DNA of 64,000 nucleotides from Tricholomella constricta (Eukaryota > Basidiomycota > Agaricomycetes > Agaricales > Lyophyllaceae): NCBI GenBank assembly GCA_013368375.1, contig JAACJP010000054.1, positions 124,001-188,000 of the forward strand, written 5' to 3'. The notes under the pieces are model-generated. The model was not told where the DNA came from. It saw only the letters and a list, made by a program, of their open reading frames with translations, and did no database searches. Both the position numbers and the translations under genes were made by a program. Shown here piece after piece: positions 11,561-23,329 of this stretch. Within the stretch, counting starts at the first letter, position 1, and each line of letters opens with the position of its first letter.

Positions 11561-11824
11561 CTAGTACTGGTACTGAATCCCGGCTGGTTCGAAGGTGCTT
11601 TGAGGCTCGAGGATTGACTTTTGAAATTCGGTATTGTCGATGGTCCGCTTTTTACAACCAGAGTCTGTAGTCGCCACACCCAGGAGGCAAGCCAACGTAC
11701 AGTCCCAGCCCTCACCGACAGATTCTCCTGTATCGCAGTTTATATCAGCTCGAATCGACTCTATGCGATTTGATCGTTGACCGGTAACCATTGCTAGCAA
11801 CGTCACCGCAGCCACAGCCTTCAT
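11561..11824 (-). CDS. Possible small secreted cysteine-containing protein, 87 aa
   Basis: The ORF begins MKAVAAVTLLAMVTGQ, which resembles a signal peptide, and continues with four closely spaced cysteines (INCDTG, WDCTLACLL, SGCKKR). There is no transmembrane segment. An overlapping frame (11509-11715) ends in a similar polar tail, so a missed intron or a frameshift near 11620 is possible. No family assigned. Small secreted proteins are common in Agaricomycetes, but this call rests only on the signal-like start and the cysteines. Confidence 0.35.
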   Translation of the reverse strand: MKAVAAVTLLAMVTGQRSNRIESIRADINCDTGESVGEGWDCTLACLLGVATTDSGCKKRTIDNTEFQKSILEPQSTFEPAGIQYQY

Positions 11825-11929
11825 TCAGAAGTTTGAGGGAGCCCCGTTCTACCGCGCTTCAAGTTCCTTTCTGCCTTTCTCAATCGCTTGCTTGCTTGGC
11901 TCCTTGGGGTCTATCAGGTAACAAAACCG

Positions 11930-12243
11930 TTGTACGTAGACGGAACAAGCTGAGGCAGGGGTCTGTTTCAGACGAAAGTCTACGTTCGTGAGTGGCAGGC
12001 TTGACTCGAAGATGATGATGGATACGAGCTTCAGCAGTATTGTAAATCACTAAAACTTTGACATTCGAACATAGTAAAGTGTCCAAGTCCAAGTCCATGT
12101 CCAACAGACAGATAAACCTTTTCTGCGCCTCTTCTTCTCTCGCTTTGCCCGAATTCGAAATGCCCACCGTTCAAGTACACTGTGATATTTCAACCGATGT
12201 ACAACAATACGATGGACGCAATGCCCACTCACCTCTTTCTCAA
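11930..12243 (-). repeat. 3' flank shared with the inverted paralogue (arm of inverted duplication)
   Basis: Downstream of the minus-strand coiled-coil gene, this sequence aligns (inverted) with 18242-18530, for example TCTGTCTGTTGGACATGGAC and the block around GTACTTGAACGGTGGGCAT. The duplication therefore included 3'-noncoding DNA, not only coding exons. Confidence 0.7.
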
Positions 12244-14540
12244 TCAGACATTCGTGGCGGCAGTGGCTTTGGCTTTCTTTTGCTTTTTTGGAGTTTCCGC
12301 GATGTCCCGCTTGCGCTTGGAAGACGGAGACTGCGTCGTGATCTGCAACATCTTGAATAATTTGCCAGGGAACAAAGTGAAGGGAGAGCGCGTACATCTC
12401 GCAAGCCCATGTCCTTCTTCTGATTCCTGGGCCCGTTTGCAACCTGCTTCTGAAATTTGTCATCTGACGCTCGAATCATAGCATCGACCTAATAGCAATG
12501 CATCGATGTTCAAATCAGCAGAACGGCAGCATGGATACGTGTCAAACAAACTCTTAAATGTTCTTCCAAGATCAACAAGTTCTTCACGAGTTGTAGGTGT
12601 TGCAGACGTTCCTTAATTTTCGAGAAAATGACTTTTGGAAAAATATTTCGCGAGATTGGAAAATGTACGAGAGACATACGCGGTGCGAGGCCTCCTGTAC
12701 TCTCAATTCCTTCTCTTTGGCAAGTTCACCCTCAATAGCGGTCTGCAATCTAGTCTTCAGCTCTTCATTAGCCTATATAATTCTCGAGTAAAATCGCTGC
12801 ACGGAAAAGAAGGAAGAATCGTCGACCCACTTGACGCAACTTCAGCTTTGCTTCGCGTTCACCGTTAAGCTCTTCCTTCATTTTTCCCAGCCGAACTTCG
12901 AGTGTTTGGATTTTGTCGAGCTGATGATCAAGGAGTTAAGAGAGGGCTGAACGGCTAGGGCTGGAAGAAAAACCGTACATGTGAAGAGCCCATTCGCAAC
13001 GCGGCCTCATGTTCAGCGGCCACATTTTTTAGACGATTCTCCAATTCGCCGCATGCCTGAAAAGATTTGAGGAACAAAAAATGTCAGCCTAAGCGATGGA
13101 TTCGACATACACCTTGCATCTCCGCCCTTTCCTGCATAGAACACGGAAGCTGAGCTGCCTTGATGTGCAGACCTAGTTAGATACGAACCTGACAAAACAT
13201 GGTTTGCGCATCTTGAAGTTGGGTAATTTTCTCCTCCATTCCAGATAGATGACCTTGAAGGGATGCGATTTGTGAAAGCTGCCCAATGGCAAGGTGAGTG
13301 CCTCATAAACATTGTCACTGAGCGCGAAACCGTACATGGTCCGCCTCCTTATGGGCCATGCGTTTCTTGTAGGCTTCTGCTTGGGCAAGGCGCAGCTCCA
13401 ATGAATAGCCCATTCGCAACGCGGCCTCATGGTCAGCGGCCACATTCTTTAGACGATCCTCCAGTTCGCCGTATGCCTGAAAAGATTTTAGAAACAAAAA
13501 ATGTCAGTCTAAGCGATGGATTCAACGTACACCTTGCATCTCCGCCCTTTCCTGCATAGAACACGGAAGCTGAGCTGCCTTGATGTGAAGACGTCGTTAG
13601 ATACGAACCTGACAAAACTTTACTTGCGCATCTTGAAGTTGAGTAATTTTCTCTTCCATTCCAGCGAGATGACCTTGAAGGCATGCGATTTGTAAAAGCT
13701 GCTCAATGGCAAGGTGAGTGCCTGGTAAGCATCGTCCTTGAGCGCGAAACCGTACATGTTCCGCCTCCTTATGGTCCATGCGTTTCTTGTAGGCTTCTGC
13801 TTGGGCAAGCCGCCTCTCCAAGGATACGGAACACTGAAAATGTGGATCAGATCAGTAAAGCGCCCACGTTCCCACCTACGCGCTCGAAATCTCGCAGCTT
13901 GCAGCGCAACTTGTCGTTATCCTCTGACATTACCGTCATATTTGTTCGTAGCTTGTCGTAAGCCTCCGTCAATGCGGGTGTCTGTTTATCCAGAGTGACT
14001 TTGATGGGTTCATCTGCCTCTTCCTGATAGCAGACCGTTGGAAGGCTCTTTGATTGAAGGGCCAGCATAGATATACCTTTTTCGCAATGTTGCAAGCGCC
14101 TACTTTGGTTAGAATGGACTCAAGTATTGCCAGAGTTGACTCGGCCATCTCGGCGCGTTTCTTCTCATCCTTTAAAGCCTTATCGACGTTAGCGAGTTGC
14201 CGATGCTGACAAAAAGGTAATTAAGAAAAGCGCGTATTGGGGAGCAGTTAGAAGCTCACAAGGAAGGCATTTTCTTCCTCGAGTTCTACAATCCTCTACG
14301 TGAAATGAGCACCGCCCGAACTCACAGAGTTGCATACTACTCACTGCTTCTGCCTCTCTGTTGCGTGGACGTTGCTTTGACTTCCGTTAAGGCCACACGC
14401 CACAAGAGAGGCAGACTGCGAACCTTGGAAACTTCATGTTCAACTTGCTCTGAGATTCTTCCCCTAGCACACCTGAGCTCGTATCCAAGGATCCGCAGGA
14501 TATTGGCAACCAACTCTGAATCGCCGTTGGGAGACGACAT
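12244..14540 (-). CDS. Coiled-coil protein with basic C-terminus, paralogue 1 (possibly degenerate)
   Basis: Multi-exon gene starting at the ATG at 14540 (MSSPNGDSELVANILRILGY). Its exons closely match the plus-strand gene at 15443: RIVELEEENAFL, LAQAEAYKKRMDHKEAEH, LEDRLKNVAADHEA and EGEL-type heptads. Introns are about 45-60 nt and mostly phase 0. A block of exons is tandemly duplicated at 12980-13822, adding coiled-coil length in frame. Near the 3' end, the exon ending GLRD is joined through a chimeric intron directly to the last basic segment (MLQITTQSPSSKRKRD..., TGA at 12244-12246). The non-coil C-terminal domain of the paralogue is therefore missing. One donor near 12530 would break the frame, so the gene may be dying. 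Inferred: fibrous, possibly nuclear protein. Confidence 0.6.
12980..13822 (-). repeat. Internal exon duplication, 420-bp period
   Basis: Bases 12980-13402 and 13400-13822 are near-identical direct repeats within the minus-strand coiled-coil gene. Each holds the exons for LAQAEAYKKRM, the LEGHL-type helix and the ELEnRLKnVAAeHEA helix with their introns. At the join, two exons that are separate in the paralogue are fused in frame. Confidence 0.85.
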
Positions 14541-15442
14541 GAACGACGTGGGAGAGAAAAAAAAAGATAACCGGCAAAAGGTTTGGCTAGATCGCCTTTC
14601 CAACACAGAGCAATTTATCCTCTTATAACTGTCTTCGCCAAACCGCGTGATCTACACGTGTGATATAATAACCTTCTCCGTTTTACTTACAGCCGTTTTC
14701 ATAACGATAAACCCCTTGGATAGTTGTTTAATTTATCTGTAAAATTAGTAATGCTCCAAAAAAAAAGGATCGTGCCTTCGCCTCTCGCTTTCGAAGTTTG
14801 AATCAGTTTCAGCAGAGGTTACGTTTCTGGCAAGGCCGGCATTGCACCGGTGATCTGGGATGATCATATCTGGGCCAAAGAGTATGACGGGCCAACTGCC
14901 AGTTCCTCAGGCTGAGAGAGCTTTGCATACATTTAACCATTGAATGCATGAAGAATGGATGATGGAAGTAGTTGGACATACGAAGTGGACTCGGTCTGCC
15001 CGACATGAACCAATCCAGAGAAGCCACGCGTTCTTGCTCCCATACATTTTCTGAGTGTCGCCCATTGTCTGATTTAACTGAACGTTGTTCGTTCATAGGT
15101 CGGGACATATAGTAAAGTGTTTTCCATCTGCAAGTACTCTCTGCTCTGACGACAATTGATGGGATGTAATGGTGAGAGAACACTGTGATATAGGAATAAG
15201 CATGAACGGTGGGGAGACGTACTTGTTTAGTACTCACCTAATAGAGACCACAGTCGTCACCGGCCTCGCCTTCTCGAGGAAAGTCGTGAATTCAAGTGCA
15301 TCTAGACTGTGCCTCCTGTGGCTAAACCATTCTGCAAGGCTGACCGTTGAGTTAGGCAATTCACTACGTATACATAATGTGGCAAGTGCCGATCTAACCG
15401 AAATTTACGTTGTGATCTTTTGTATATTCTCCCACATGGTTC
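14541..15442. promoter_or_regulatory. Divergent intergenic region between the two coiled-coil paralogues
   Basis: About 0.9 kb between the start codons of the head-to-head genes. It presumably carries both promoters. No ORF here resembles a protein family. The two sides near the start codons share little beyond TTCATG, so the duplication boundary lies close to the ATGs. Confidence 0.5.
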
Positions 15443-18241
15443 ATGCCGTCTACGAACAGCGATTCAGAGCTGGCTTCCGATGTGCTGCGGATCTCTGGAC
15501 GCGAGCTCAGGACTGCACAGAGAAGGATCGCAGAGCTTCAACATGAAGCCGAGGTTCGCATTTTTGCCTCTTTCGTCCGAGTCGCTGTGTGTGGTCTCAT
15601 CAGAAGTCAAAGAAACGTCCGCAAAGCGGAGAAGCAGTGAGTGGTTTGCAAACTCTGTGAGGTTCGGGCCGTGCTCACTTCAGCGTAGAGGATTGTAGAA
15701 CTCGAGGAAGAAAATGCCTTTCTGGTGAACTTCTAAATGCTGCCCAATACGCGCCCTTCTTGATGATCTTTTTGGAAGCATCGGCAACTCGCTAACGTCG
15801 ATAAGGCCTTGAACATTGAGAAGAAACGCGCTGAGATGGCCGAGTCAACTCTGGAAATGCTTGAGACTAGTCCGATTAAATTAGGCGCTTGCAACGTCGC
15901 GAAAAAGGTATATCTGTACTAGCCCTTCATTTCCAGAGGAAGTTGTAACGATTTGCTATCAGGAAGAGGCCGATAAAGCCATCACAATCACTCCAGATGG
16001 ACAGACACCCGAATTGACGGAGGTTTACGACAATCCAAGAACGAATATGACAGTGATGTCAGAGGACAACGACAAGTTGCACCGCCAGCTGCGAGAACTC
16101 GAGAGCGTAGGTGGAAACACGGGCGTTTTACTGTACTGATCTCCATTTCCAGACCTCCGCATCCTTGGAGATGCGCCTTGCTCAAGCAGAAGCCTACAAG
16201 AAACGCATGGACCACAAGGAGGCAGAACATGTACGGCTTCGCGCTCATTGGCGATGCGTGCAGGCGCTCACCTTATCACACAGCTTTCACGAATCGCATT
16301 CCTTGAAGGTCATCTCACTGAAACGGCCGAAAAAATCAATCAACTTCGAGATGCGCAAACCAGACTTCAGCAGGTTCGTATCTCACGCGACGTCTTGATA
16401 TTACTGCAGTTTAGCTTCCGTGCCTTCCGCAGGAAAGAGAGAAAATTCAGGGCGTACGCGCAATTCGTCGTTTAGGCTCATATTTGTTTTCCTAAATACC
16501 TTTCAGGCATACGATGAGCTGGAGAATCGTCTCAAGGATGTGGTCGCCGAACATGAGGCCACGTTGCGAACGGACTCTTCACACAGTGTACGCTTTATCT
16601 TAGCTCACCCTACCCGTTCTGTCCTTTTCACACCCTGATTATCAGCGCGAGGAAGTCAAGGCACTCGAAGTTCGGCTGGTAACAATGAAGGAAAAGCGCA
16701 ACGGTCAACGCGAAGCAAGACTGAAGTTGCGTGAAGTGAGTTGTTCCTCCTACTTTTCATTGCGGCGATTTACCCTCATTATAGACTTATCAAGAGCTGG
16801 AGGCTCGTCTGCAGACTGCGAACGAAGACAAACTTGCTAAAGAGAAGGAATTAAAATCACAAGAGGCCTCGCACCGCGTAGGTCTCTCCTTCACTACGTA
16901 CTTTCATTTTTATGAGTATTTCAGGAAACGGAGGCACGTCTGCGAGACTTAGAAGCCGAGAGGGATTCTTTACTCCTGGCACAATCCACGCAGGTCTGTA
17001 TTCATGATCCCTGCGCCCTTCTGCTGATTCGATATCGATGGATAGGTTGATAATATTCAGGCGTTGGAGAACAAACTTGAGAAGCAGGTTGCGAAGAGGA
17101 GGAATCAGAAGGAAAAGAACATCGGCTTGCGAGATGTACGCGCTCTCTTCACTCTGTTCCCTGGCAAATCTTTTCATTTTTAACGTGCAGGAGCTAAAGC
17201 GAATGGAAGAGGAAGTCGAGGCGCTCAAAGTCAAGGAACCTGGAATACCACGTCAGGTGGGAGTGTATCGAGTATAACGCTCTACCATTTCTGATTGACA
17301 AGCCACTCAGGAATCGAAATGGGCCCGCCTTTTACATCACACGGTCGGCGTACCTTGAAGGATCGTTTACCATGAAAATTCTGATTGGTCTTTATAGTTC
17401 CACACTTCTCTTGCCTTCAAAGATTTCATGCGTGCGCTTTCGATTCCCAAGATTCGTCCTGATCGAAGTTTCCTCATGCCGATAGGCAACACTGATATAG
17501 ACCTGTCTTCGCTCCTGTGTTCGGTAAGGGCCACGACTCATATCTGTATACGAACAACACAAGCTCATCGGGCCTGAGTAGGATGCAACATTGAAGAAGT
17601 TCGTTCCGCATCTTGACTATCTGACGCTCACTTATAGCCGTTCCCATCAGATATTCAGAAAATTTCGTCAGATTTGATGGCAAGCGCATAACCTGGTATA
17701 ATTCATGCCATGGCCTCGTGTTTGGGCCATCTTTACCCCACGAAATGAGCGAGGGGAAGGTCTGGACACCGTCGCTGCAGTTCACGTCGCTCAGCGGCCA
17801 GGCGAAAGAGATCTTTTTCAATGATGGAAGTAAGGTTTTCTACGCTGGAACATACAGGTGCCTTCCTGCTTCCGAATGGTCTGAAGAAGGTTGCTTGTGT
17901 CCCTCCAACTCGCCAGTGAGTCCTCGCAATCTCTTTTCAACTTAGTCCTGAACGCACATAAGGTTCTGTCGGCGATCATGGGCATCCCACGACCACCACA
18001 GAATGCCATCGAGAACTTCGGAGAAAAAAGGGTTGCTCAAATGTATCGAAACGGGACTCTGAGGCTCGACTGCCTGATTCTTCAGTGTGTCGGCTTCAAC
18101 CATGCACTTTATAACAGGATGTTGCAGATCACGAAGCAACCTCCGCCTTTAAAGCGCAAGCGGGACGTCGCGGAAGCTCCTAACTCCAAAAAGCGAAAGA
18201 GAGTCAAAACCGCCACGAAAGTTTCGTCAAGCAAGAGGTGA
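15443..18241 (+). CDS. Coiled-coil protein of phase-0 micro-exons with fungal-specific C-terminal domain, paralogue 2
   Basis: Starts MPSTNSDSELASDVLRISGR. I trace about 18 exons separated by introns of about 45-60 nt. The first 15 introns are all phase 0, and the rod exons are symmetric units of about 22-31 codons, three of them exactly 30. They encode heptad-rich coiled coil (RIVELEEENAFL, LAQAEAYKKRMDHKEAEH, ELENRLKDVVAEHEA). Then comes a globular region with FDGKRITWYNSCHGLVFGP, KVFYAGTYRCL and, after a phase-1 intron, LRLDCLILQCVGFNHALYN. A basic tail (PLKRKRDVAE...SKKRKRVKTA) looks like a nuclear localisation signal. TGA is at 18239-18241. The join near 17520-17640 is uncertain and could hide a small exon or a frameshift. 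The C-terminal domain resembles a family common in mushroom genomes without known function. Confidence 0.68.
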
Positions 18242-18530
18242 GCACCGCCTTCATGGTGTTGACATACATCAGTTGAAATACCACCACAGAGCGGGTCGGC
18301 GTACTTGAACGGTGGGCATATCGGTGAAGCGAGAAATAGAGGCGCAGAAAACATTTGTTATCTGTCTGTTGGACATGGACTTGGACACTGTTTTAATGTC
18401 GAAGTTGTAGAGACCACAACGCGCTTTTTTGTTTCGCCCACCACCTACAAGTCAAAGCCTGCCCACGAACGTGGACTCCCACCTGAAACGGACCCCTTGC
18501 CTCAATTTGTTCCGTTCACGTACGGTAATT
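18242..18530. repeat. 3' flank of paralogue 2, inverted match to 11930-12243
   Basis: Noncoding sequence after the stop codon aligns with the flank of the minus-strand paralogue (TCTGTCTGTTGGACATGGAC at about 18360), which extends the inverted duplication past the genes. Confidence 0.7.
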
Positions 18531-19400
18531 CCGTGATCCAATATTTGACTTTTCGCGAACAACGGTCGCAGTGTCAAAGGACAAGAAATAATCTACCCCC
18601 ACCAAGTGACCTGCGCACACCACTGTCCGCCGTCATGGACTCGAATCGACAAGGCTCTGGACTTGCTCAATAGATGGTAACGCTCCTGGGATGCGAGCTC
18701 AAACAACGATCCAGGACTCGGAGCTCGAAGATTGATTCAGCTGAAAAGGTGTGTCTGCACCGCTGTCGCCGCTCCACACCGCACCCTAGCTGACGCGCCC
18801 ACAGGGCATGAACCAGGATGCTGATCACGCGGGATCGACAAGTAGAGCATCGCCAAAAGTTAAACAGTTGACAGCCATCGTCTTGAAGATTCGCCAAAAG
18901 AACTGCGGGCCCCTTGAGCAATTGAATTCGAGGCACGTTGGCGGGGAAACGAGGCAGGCTGTATCTCTGTTTGAGTCTATCATTCCGTGACTCTGAATCT
19001 CTACTCCAGCTCTCCGATCATCATTGACGCTTCCGAGGATAGACGAAAACACAAAATGGTAGACTTAGCGGGCCTCCTGGTGTCCCTGTTCGCGCGCTTA
19101 TTCCGAGTCATCGGCTACATAGCGAGGTCCAACTTTTGAACGAGAAATGGACATAAAGAATGCGAGATGGAACGAGATGCTAAGCGTCAGGCTTGCGCGG
19201 TCTGACACTAAAGATTGAACGTCATTGAAATGATGCTGGTCAGACTGCTCACGTCGATTGGCTTCAACCTTCGAAACGTTACGCTCGCCTGGTTTGCCGC
19301 AAGAGCAGGCACGGTCCCTATCCACCACTGACAGGTGCTGCGGCCGTCAGGTCTAAATGGAGTAGGGACACCGGAATGAAGCAACATCAAGGAGAGTCCT
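18531..19400. other. Unassigned stretch
   Basis: Contains a 60-codon frame at 18808-18990 and others with no recognisable features. No RNA gene or repeat seen. Confidence 0.35.
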
Positions 19401-20060
19401 TTGCTGGCAAATACCGTTAACCCACTTCAACAACTTCCCGTTCGTAATTTACTGTCGACGATTAGATTGTTTCTGATCGGACAACCCTTCGTCATACAGA
19501 TGTTGAACGCCGCTAAAGAAAATCCGGACCCTGCTAGGCTCTATATCGCCCTCTATAAGCTTTCCGATGCTGCGGATATTGGGGAATCGTTGCCCCATCG
19601 ACGGATCGCCTGAGCGCGCCCACCCAAACCTACCACATCATCAACTCCATCAGCATTATAAGTTTCTCCTCTTTGGAAACACGGTCACCAAGTCGTCGCG
19701 CCACTCGAGTTCGAGAGATTTAACAGCTTCATACGACTTCCTCCCCTCATCGACCCCGCGCGCATCTCTGACGTCCGTCGTCTCATTTCTGAGTACGAAC
19801 CCGTTCAATCCGGTATCCCTCTATTCATGGGCAGGTCGGAATGGGACTGCGTGCACTGGGTCGTACATGTTATCGGTGAAGTTGTGCGGCAAAACCACCT
19901 CTCACGCGCTGAGTTCTATCATCCCCATCCAAAATGGGCAGATAAGCTGTATAACAACATATCGAAGGCCGGGGCCAAGGCTAGGCATCGTAAGAATGAA
20001 TGCGAAATTACATCTGACGGTGTCGTTGTTGTAGACTATCGGCGGGATGACGCGTACTAG
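19401..20060 (+). pseudogene. Probable degenerate gene of an unnamed basidiomycete family
   Basis: A first block (QPFVIQMLNAAKENPDPARLYIALYKLSDA) and a second block in another frame (EYEPVQSGIPLFMGRSEWD, then CVHWVVHVIGEVVRQNHLSR and ending GVVVVDYR) look like the two halves of one protein. I recall such a layout (ARLYIALY near the start, W-C-HWV near the end) from unnamed mushroom proteins. The frame changes near 19570-19720 without an obvious intron pair, and there is no clear start codon, so I call it broken. If an intron were confirmed there, it could be a live gene of about 200 residues. Confidence 0.45.
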
Positions 20061-20379
20061 CTTTCGTTGCTCGTAGGCTTTCAATATCGTTCGATCAAGG
20101 CTCTCAGCTACTTCCATTCCTGTAGGGTTGACGTTATGTATCATGCAATCTATCTTCGCTCTGCTCGATTGCTCAACAGAGAAACATACGAGCGCCGCTG
20201 GCGGTACATGGCAACACTGGCCATGGCCACGACATTCGCCCCCGTCTGAACGTCGAATGAAGATGACCTTGAACAAGTCAGGTGGCTGAAGTACGTGCGA
20301 CCCGAGCCTGGTCCGCCACCAGCCTTCCTACATCAGAGTCGAAACCTGGAAGAGTGTCCTTCGCAGAGCTGCCGCTCAC

Positions 20380-20550
20380 CTCTTTTTGCATGCTCACGAC
20401 AACACGCTCGTTCAACGCAAAGACCGCTGTAGTAGTGGCATCCACGAATAGTCCAGTAGCCAGATACGAGGGCGCTCCCCCCCCCTAGACTTGGATTAAG
20501 ATCAAGACTGGACTGACGATCACCATCGTCGAAAAAGCACAGCGATAGGT
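20380..20550 (-). pseudogene. Faint remnant of the secreted membrane-protein family
   Basis: Minus-strand reading gives FDDGD followed by broken frames matching ATATAVFTF (ACTACAGCGGTCTTTGCGTT against ACAGCAGTCTTTACGTT in member 2). Multiple frame changes are present. A second remnant at 23330-23600 is more similar to this one than to the intact genes. Confidence 0.4.
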
Positions 20551-20847
20551 GGAGCTGAACCCCAGGCGCAAGGCAGGTGCGCGGCGTCCTGAGCAGAAGC
20601 GGCGCGCACAGGCGACAGGCGGTCAAGAAGCAGGTGAGGAGGAAGCAGACGAGGAAGAAGCAGCAAAAAGAAAAAAAGAAGAATCCTGGTGGGACTGCAG
20701 ATGTTGAAAAAGAGGTAAGGGAGGTTCCCTTGTACGCGCGACAAGTTATGGTGTTGATCGAGCCACCCTGCCCTGTGCAGCCCCAGTCGGCCAGTAATGA
20801 GGACGGGATGAAGACTCGCTTGAGAATGCAGAAGCGATAATGAAGGT

Positions 20848-21279
20848 TTATTGGAGTCGTCGCGTAGCCTTCAGAGTTGAGCTCAAGTAGTACGTGAATT
20901 TGTTCTCCGGAAAAACAATAAACTCCTTGTCATCCGCATCCCCGCCATAGCCAACCGACACATCACAGCCGACAACCCATGCACTCGCGGGGGAAACAAA
21001 GGACGCGTTCTCCAGCACCGCGCGCGTCGAGGCAAGCCCGGGATAGAGAGGAGATCGTTGTGGCCAGTAGTATATACAGTGGAGGAGGTAGACGCTGCAG
21101 CAGGTTTGTGTAGCATATGGATCACACAGTGTCGAGATAGACGAATTCTCTTCAACCCCATGCCCGTGTGGTGAGTCGATAGTGAGAAAGGGACCAAGAT
21201 AGTCCTCGACGATCGTGTATTTTTTTTCCAACTCACTTGTAATCGTATAAAGGCCACGGTATGACCTTCGGGGCTTCAT
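20848..21279 (-). CDS. Unrecognised ORF, 143 codons
   Basis: Opens with a real ATG (MKPRRSYRGLYTITSELEKK) and contains a Cys-rich central part (LCDPYATQTCC). No signal peptide, no membrane helix and no family that I recognise. Two other frames over the same bases are also partly open, so coding status is doubtful. Confidence 0.25.
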   Translation of the reverse strand: MKPRRSYRGLYTITSELEKKYTIVEDYLGPFLTIDSPHGHGVEENSSISTLCDPYATQTCCSVYLLHCIYYWPQRSPLYPGLASTRAVLENASFVSPASAWVVGCDVSVGYGGDADDKEFIVFPENKFTYYLSSTLKATRRLQ

Positions 21280-23098
21280 ACCATTTTGCTGTGATCTTGC
21301 TAGTGAGGCCGCAGTGATGAATGGAGAAGATGAAATGCAATAGCATGAGTCTGAGTTTCGTCCGTGGCAGTTTCGTCGGGAAACGCCGTCGTCTATATTA
21401 CGGCGACCACCACAGTATCTTCAGCTTCAGCGGTGTTCCAGATGGCGAGACCATTGCTACGGTCTTAGCACTCAAAATATTGGACGTATAGGGCAACAAG
21501 GTATCAATGGGGTCAATCTTCGAGAACTAGAAGACGATCACTGTGTTCATTCGTGAGTACTGACAAACTTTCCTCCAAACGCTCAATTAATTATCTTTGC
21601 CTCAAAATACTTTTTTTTTTGCGGACTATGCCTCCCCTTTCCATCGCCTCATGATCTTTGCAAGCCGGATATGCAGAGTTTCCAGGTATACCGTATCCCG
21701 CTCGTCCATTTCCTTACCCATACCACGCCGAACAGCCTGCCGCTATTCCTGAAGAAGCATTCGAAGCAGCGGACGCGCAGATTGTCATCGTTGGGTGTTG
21801 GGCATGGACTCCGATCCGCGCTGCTGTACCCCGAGAGCCTGAAGGCAGACTAGCGTTGAAGGCATATTATGAGACATTGTGCAGTTCAGCGCTTCATCAG
21901 TAAATTGGGAAAGTTCGGGTAAAGCGTTGTTGCAACTGTACATGTTTGGTCATGTTATTGAGTGATTTGAATGATTGGAATAATTGTAAAGGATGATAAG
22001 GAGTTGAAAAACGTGGTAATTATTAGTGAAGGGTATACTTTGGTAGAACATTTTAATGTAATGCTAAAAGGTTCTCCTTCATATGCAATAATTTTAGTTC
22101 CTCCGAAAATTTCCAGTATGGTGCCCGCATATCTTTGGTCTTTTATCGAAACATGGCCTTCCTCTTCGAACCTAAACTAGAGCACCCCTTGCAAAGTTCC
22201 AGTGAGTGCACGTGGGCACTCGGCGGAAATTTTTGAAACTTGGTCGAAACTCAGCTCCGGAAAATCCCGCCATGACGACCGCAATCGCCATTTTTTCATT
22301 TGCTGGCATCTCCCTACTGCTACCACCCATGTCCCTCTCGTCTGCTCCTGTTCCATGTTGCAGTTGGCCTTTGTGATCACACATGTAACTGTGATTGCCC
22401 GGTTGTGGGCACCAAGCTTATTGGCACGAAGGACCTTTTTCGGGCACTTAAAAATGTTAACGAGAATTCGATGTATTTTTGTTTGCAATTTCCTCTTGGG
22501 TGGAACAAGTACGTCGCCAAACACTTGTAATTGGCACCTGTACTGACGCACCTCACACAGACAGGTTTTTCCTGAGCGCGCGACAGCTGTGGCAGCCTCT
22601 CGTGCCTTCAACAAGCTCTGTTAACAACCTGCCTGCCGTGAAACTTGAGGCTTGGGAGTAAGCTGTCGAGGGTGCAACTGCCCGCCGTTTATTCTACCGT
22701 AGCTAAAATGTCTGCCAATATATTGTTTGCTGCTGCCCTACATTCAAATATCTTAAAATGTGATTGATACTCTATGGAATCATTTCTCAAGAGGACAAAG
22801 CATTAGACTTACACTCATAGTTGTACAAATTCTCAACCCAATATAATATTACGTTGAAACGGCCTCCAGTTGTGAAAAAAGAGGTAGGCCTTTATGGCCA
22901 TGTCCGGACTTACAATAATTGGTAAAATATTGTCGAAGATTTTAACTCTTGCATCAAATTTCAACTCGGGTATTCCGTATGCTATCGATTACCGCAATCA
23001 TGCAAATTCACTGATGTTTAATCTGACATTGCATCAACGGCATAGGAGACGCCTGGTCGAATGAAGGCAGGGCATGGGAAGGAAGGCTGTATGTCTGC
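21280..23098. other. Unassigned, partly AT-rich stretch
   Basis: Short frames at 21658-21903 (no ATG start) and around 22177-22614 lack motifs. Bases 22680-23030 are AT-rich and empty. Confidence 0.4.
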
Positions 23099-23314
23099 CT
23101 ACATGACCGCAGTCGTCTCTTGCAAACTGCTTTCGCCGCTCCCGCTTACCATCTAGCTCTAACATCTGAGATTCTAATGTGCGATGGACCCGATCCGATG
23201 GGTTCAGGTCTACCTGACCCCAGCCTCGATGCCAATTTGATGCCGATAGAGGCATACAACACCTGTCTCAACAAGCAATCGAAAACACGGATTGGACCGC
23301 TCTATCCGCAGATC
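23099..23314 (+). pseudogene. 5' fragment of the APH-fold kinase gene
   Basis: Aligns with 6083-6297. Shared residues include LPDPSLDAN, MPIEAYNTCLNKQSKTR and GP.YPQ against FPDPNLDAKLTPIEAYNARLNRQMKTR in the intact gene. Homology ends abruptly inside exon 1, and the catalytic region is absent. Adjacent sequence switches to a membrane-protein-family remnant. Confidence 0.8.
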
Positions 23315-23329
23315 GGGTGGTTGGAGTGC

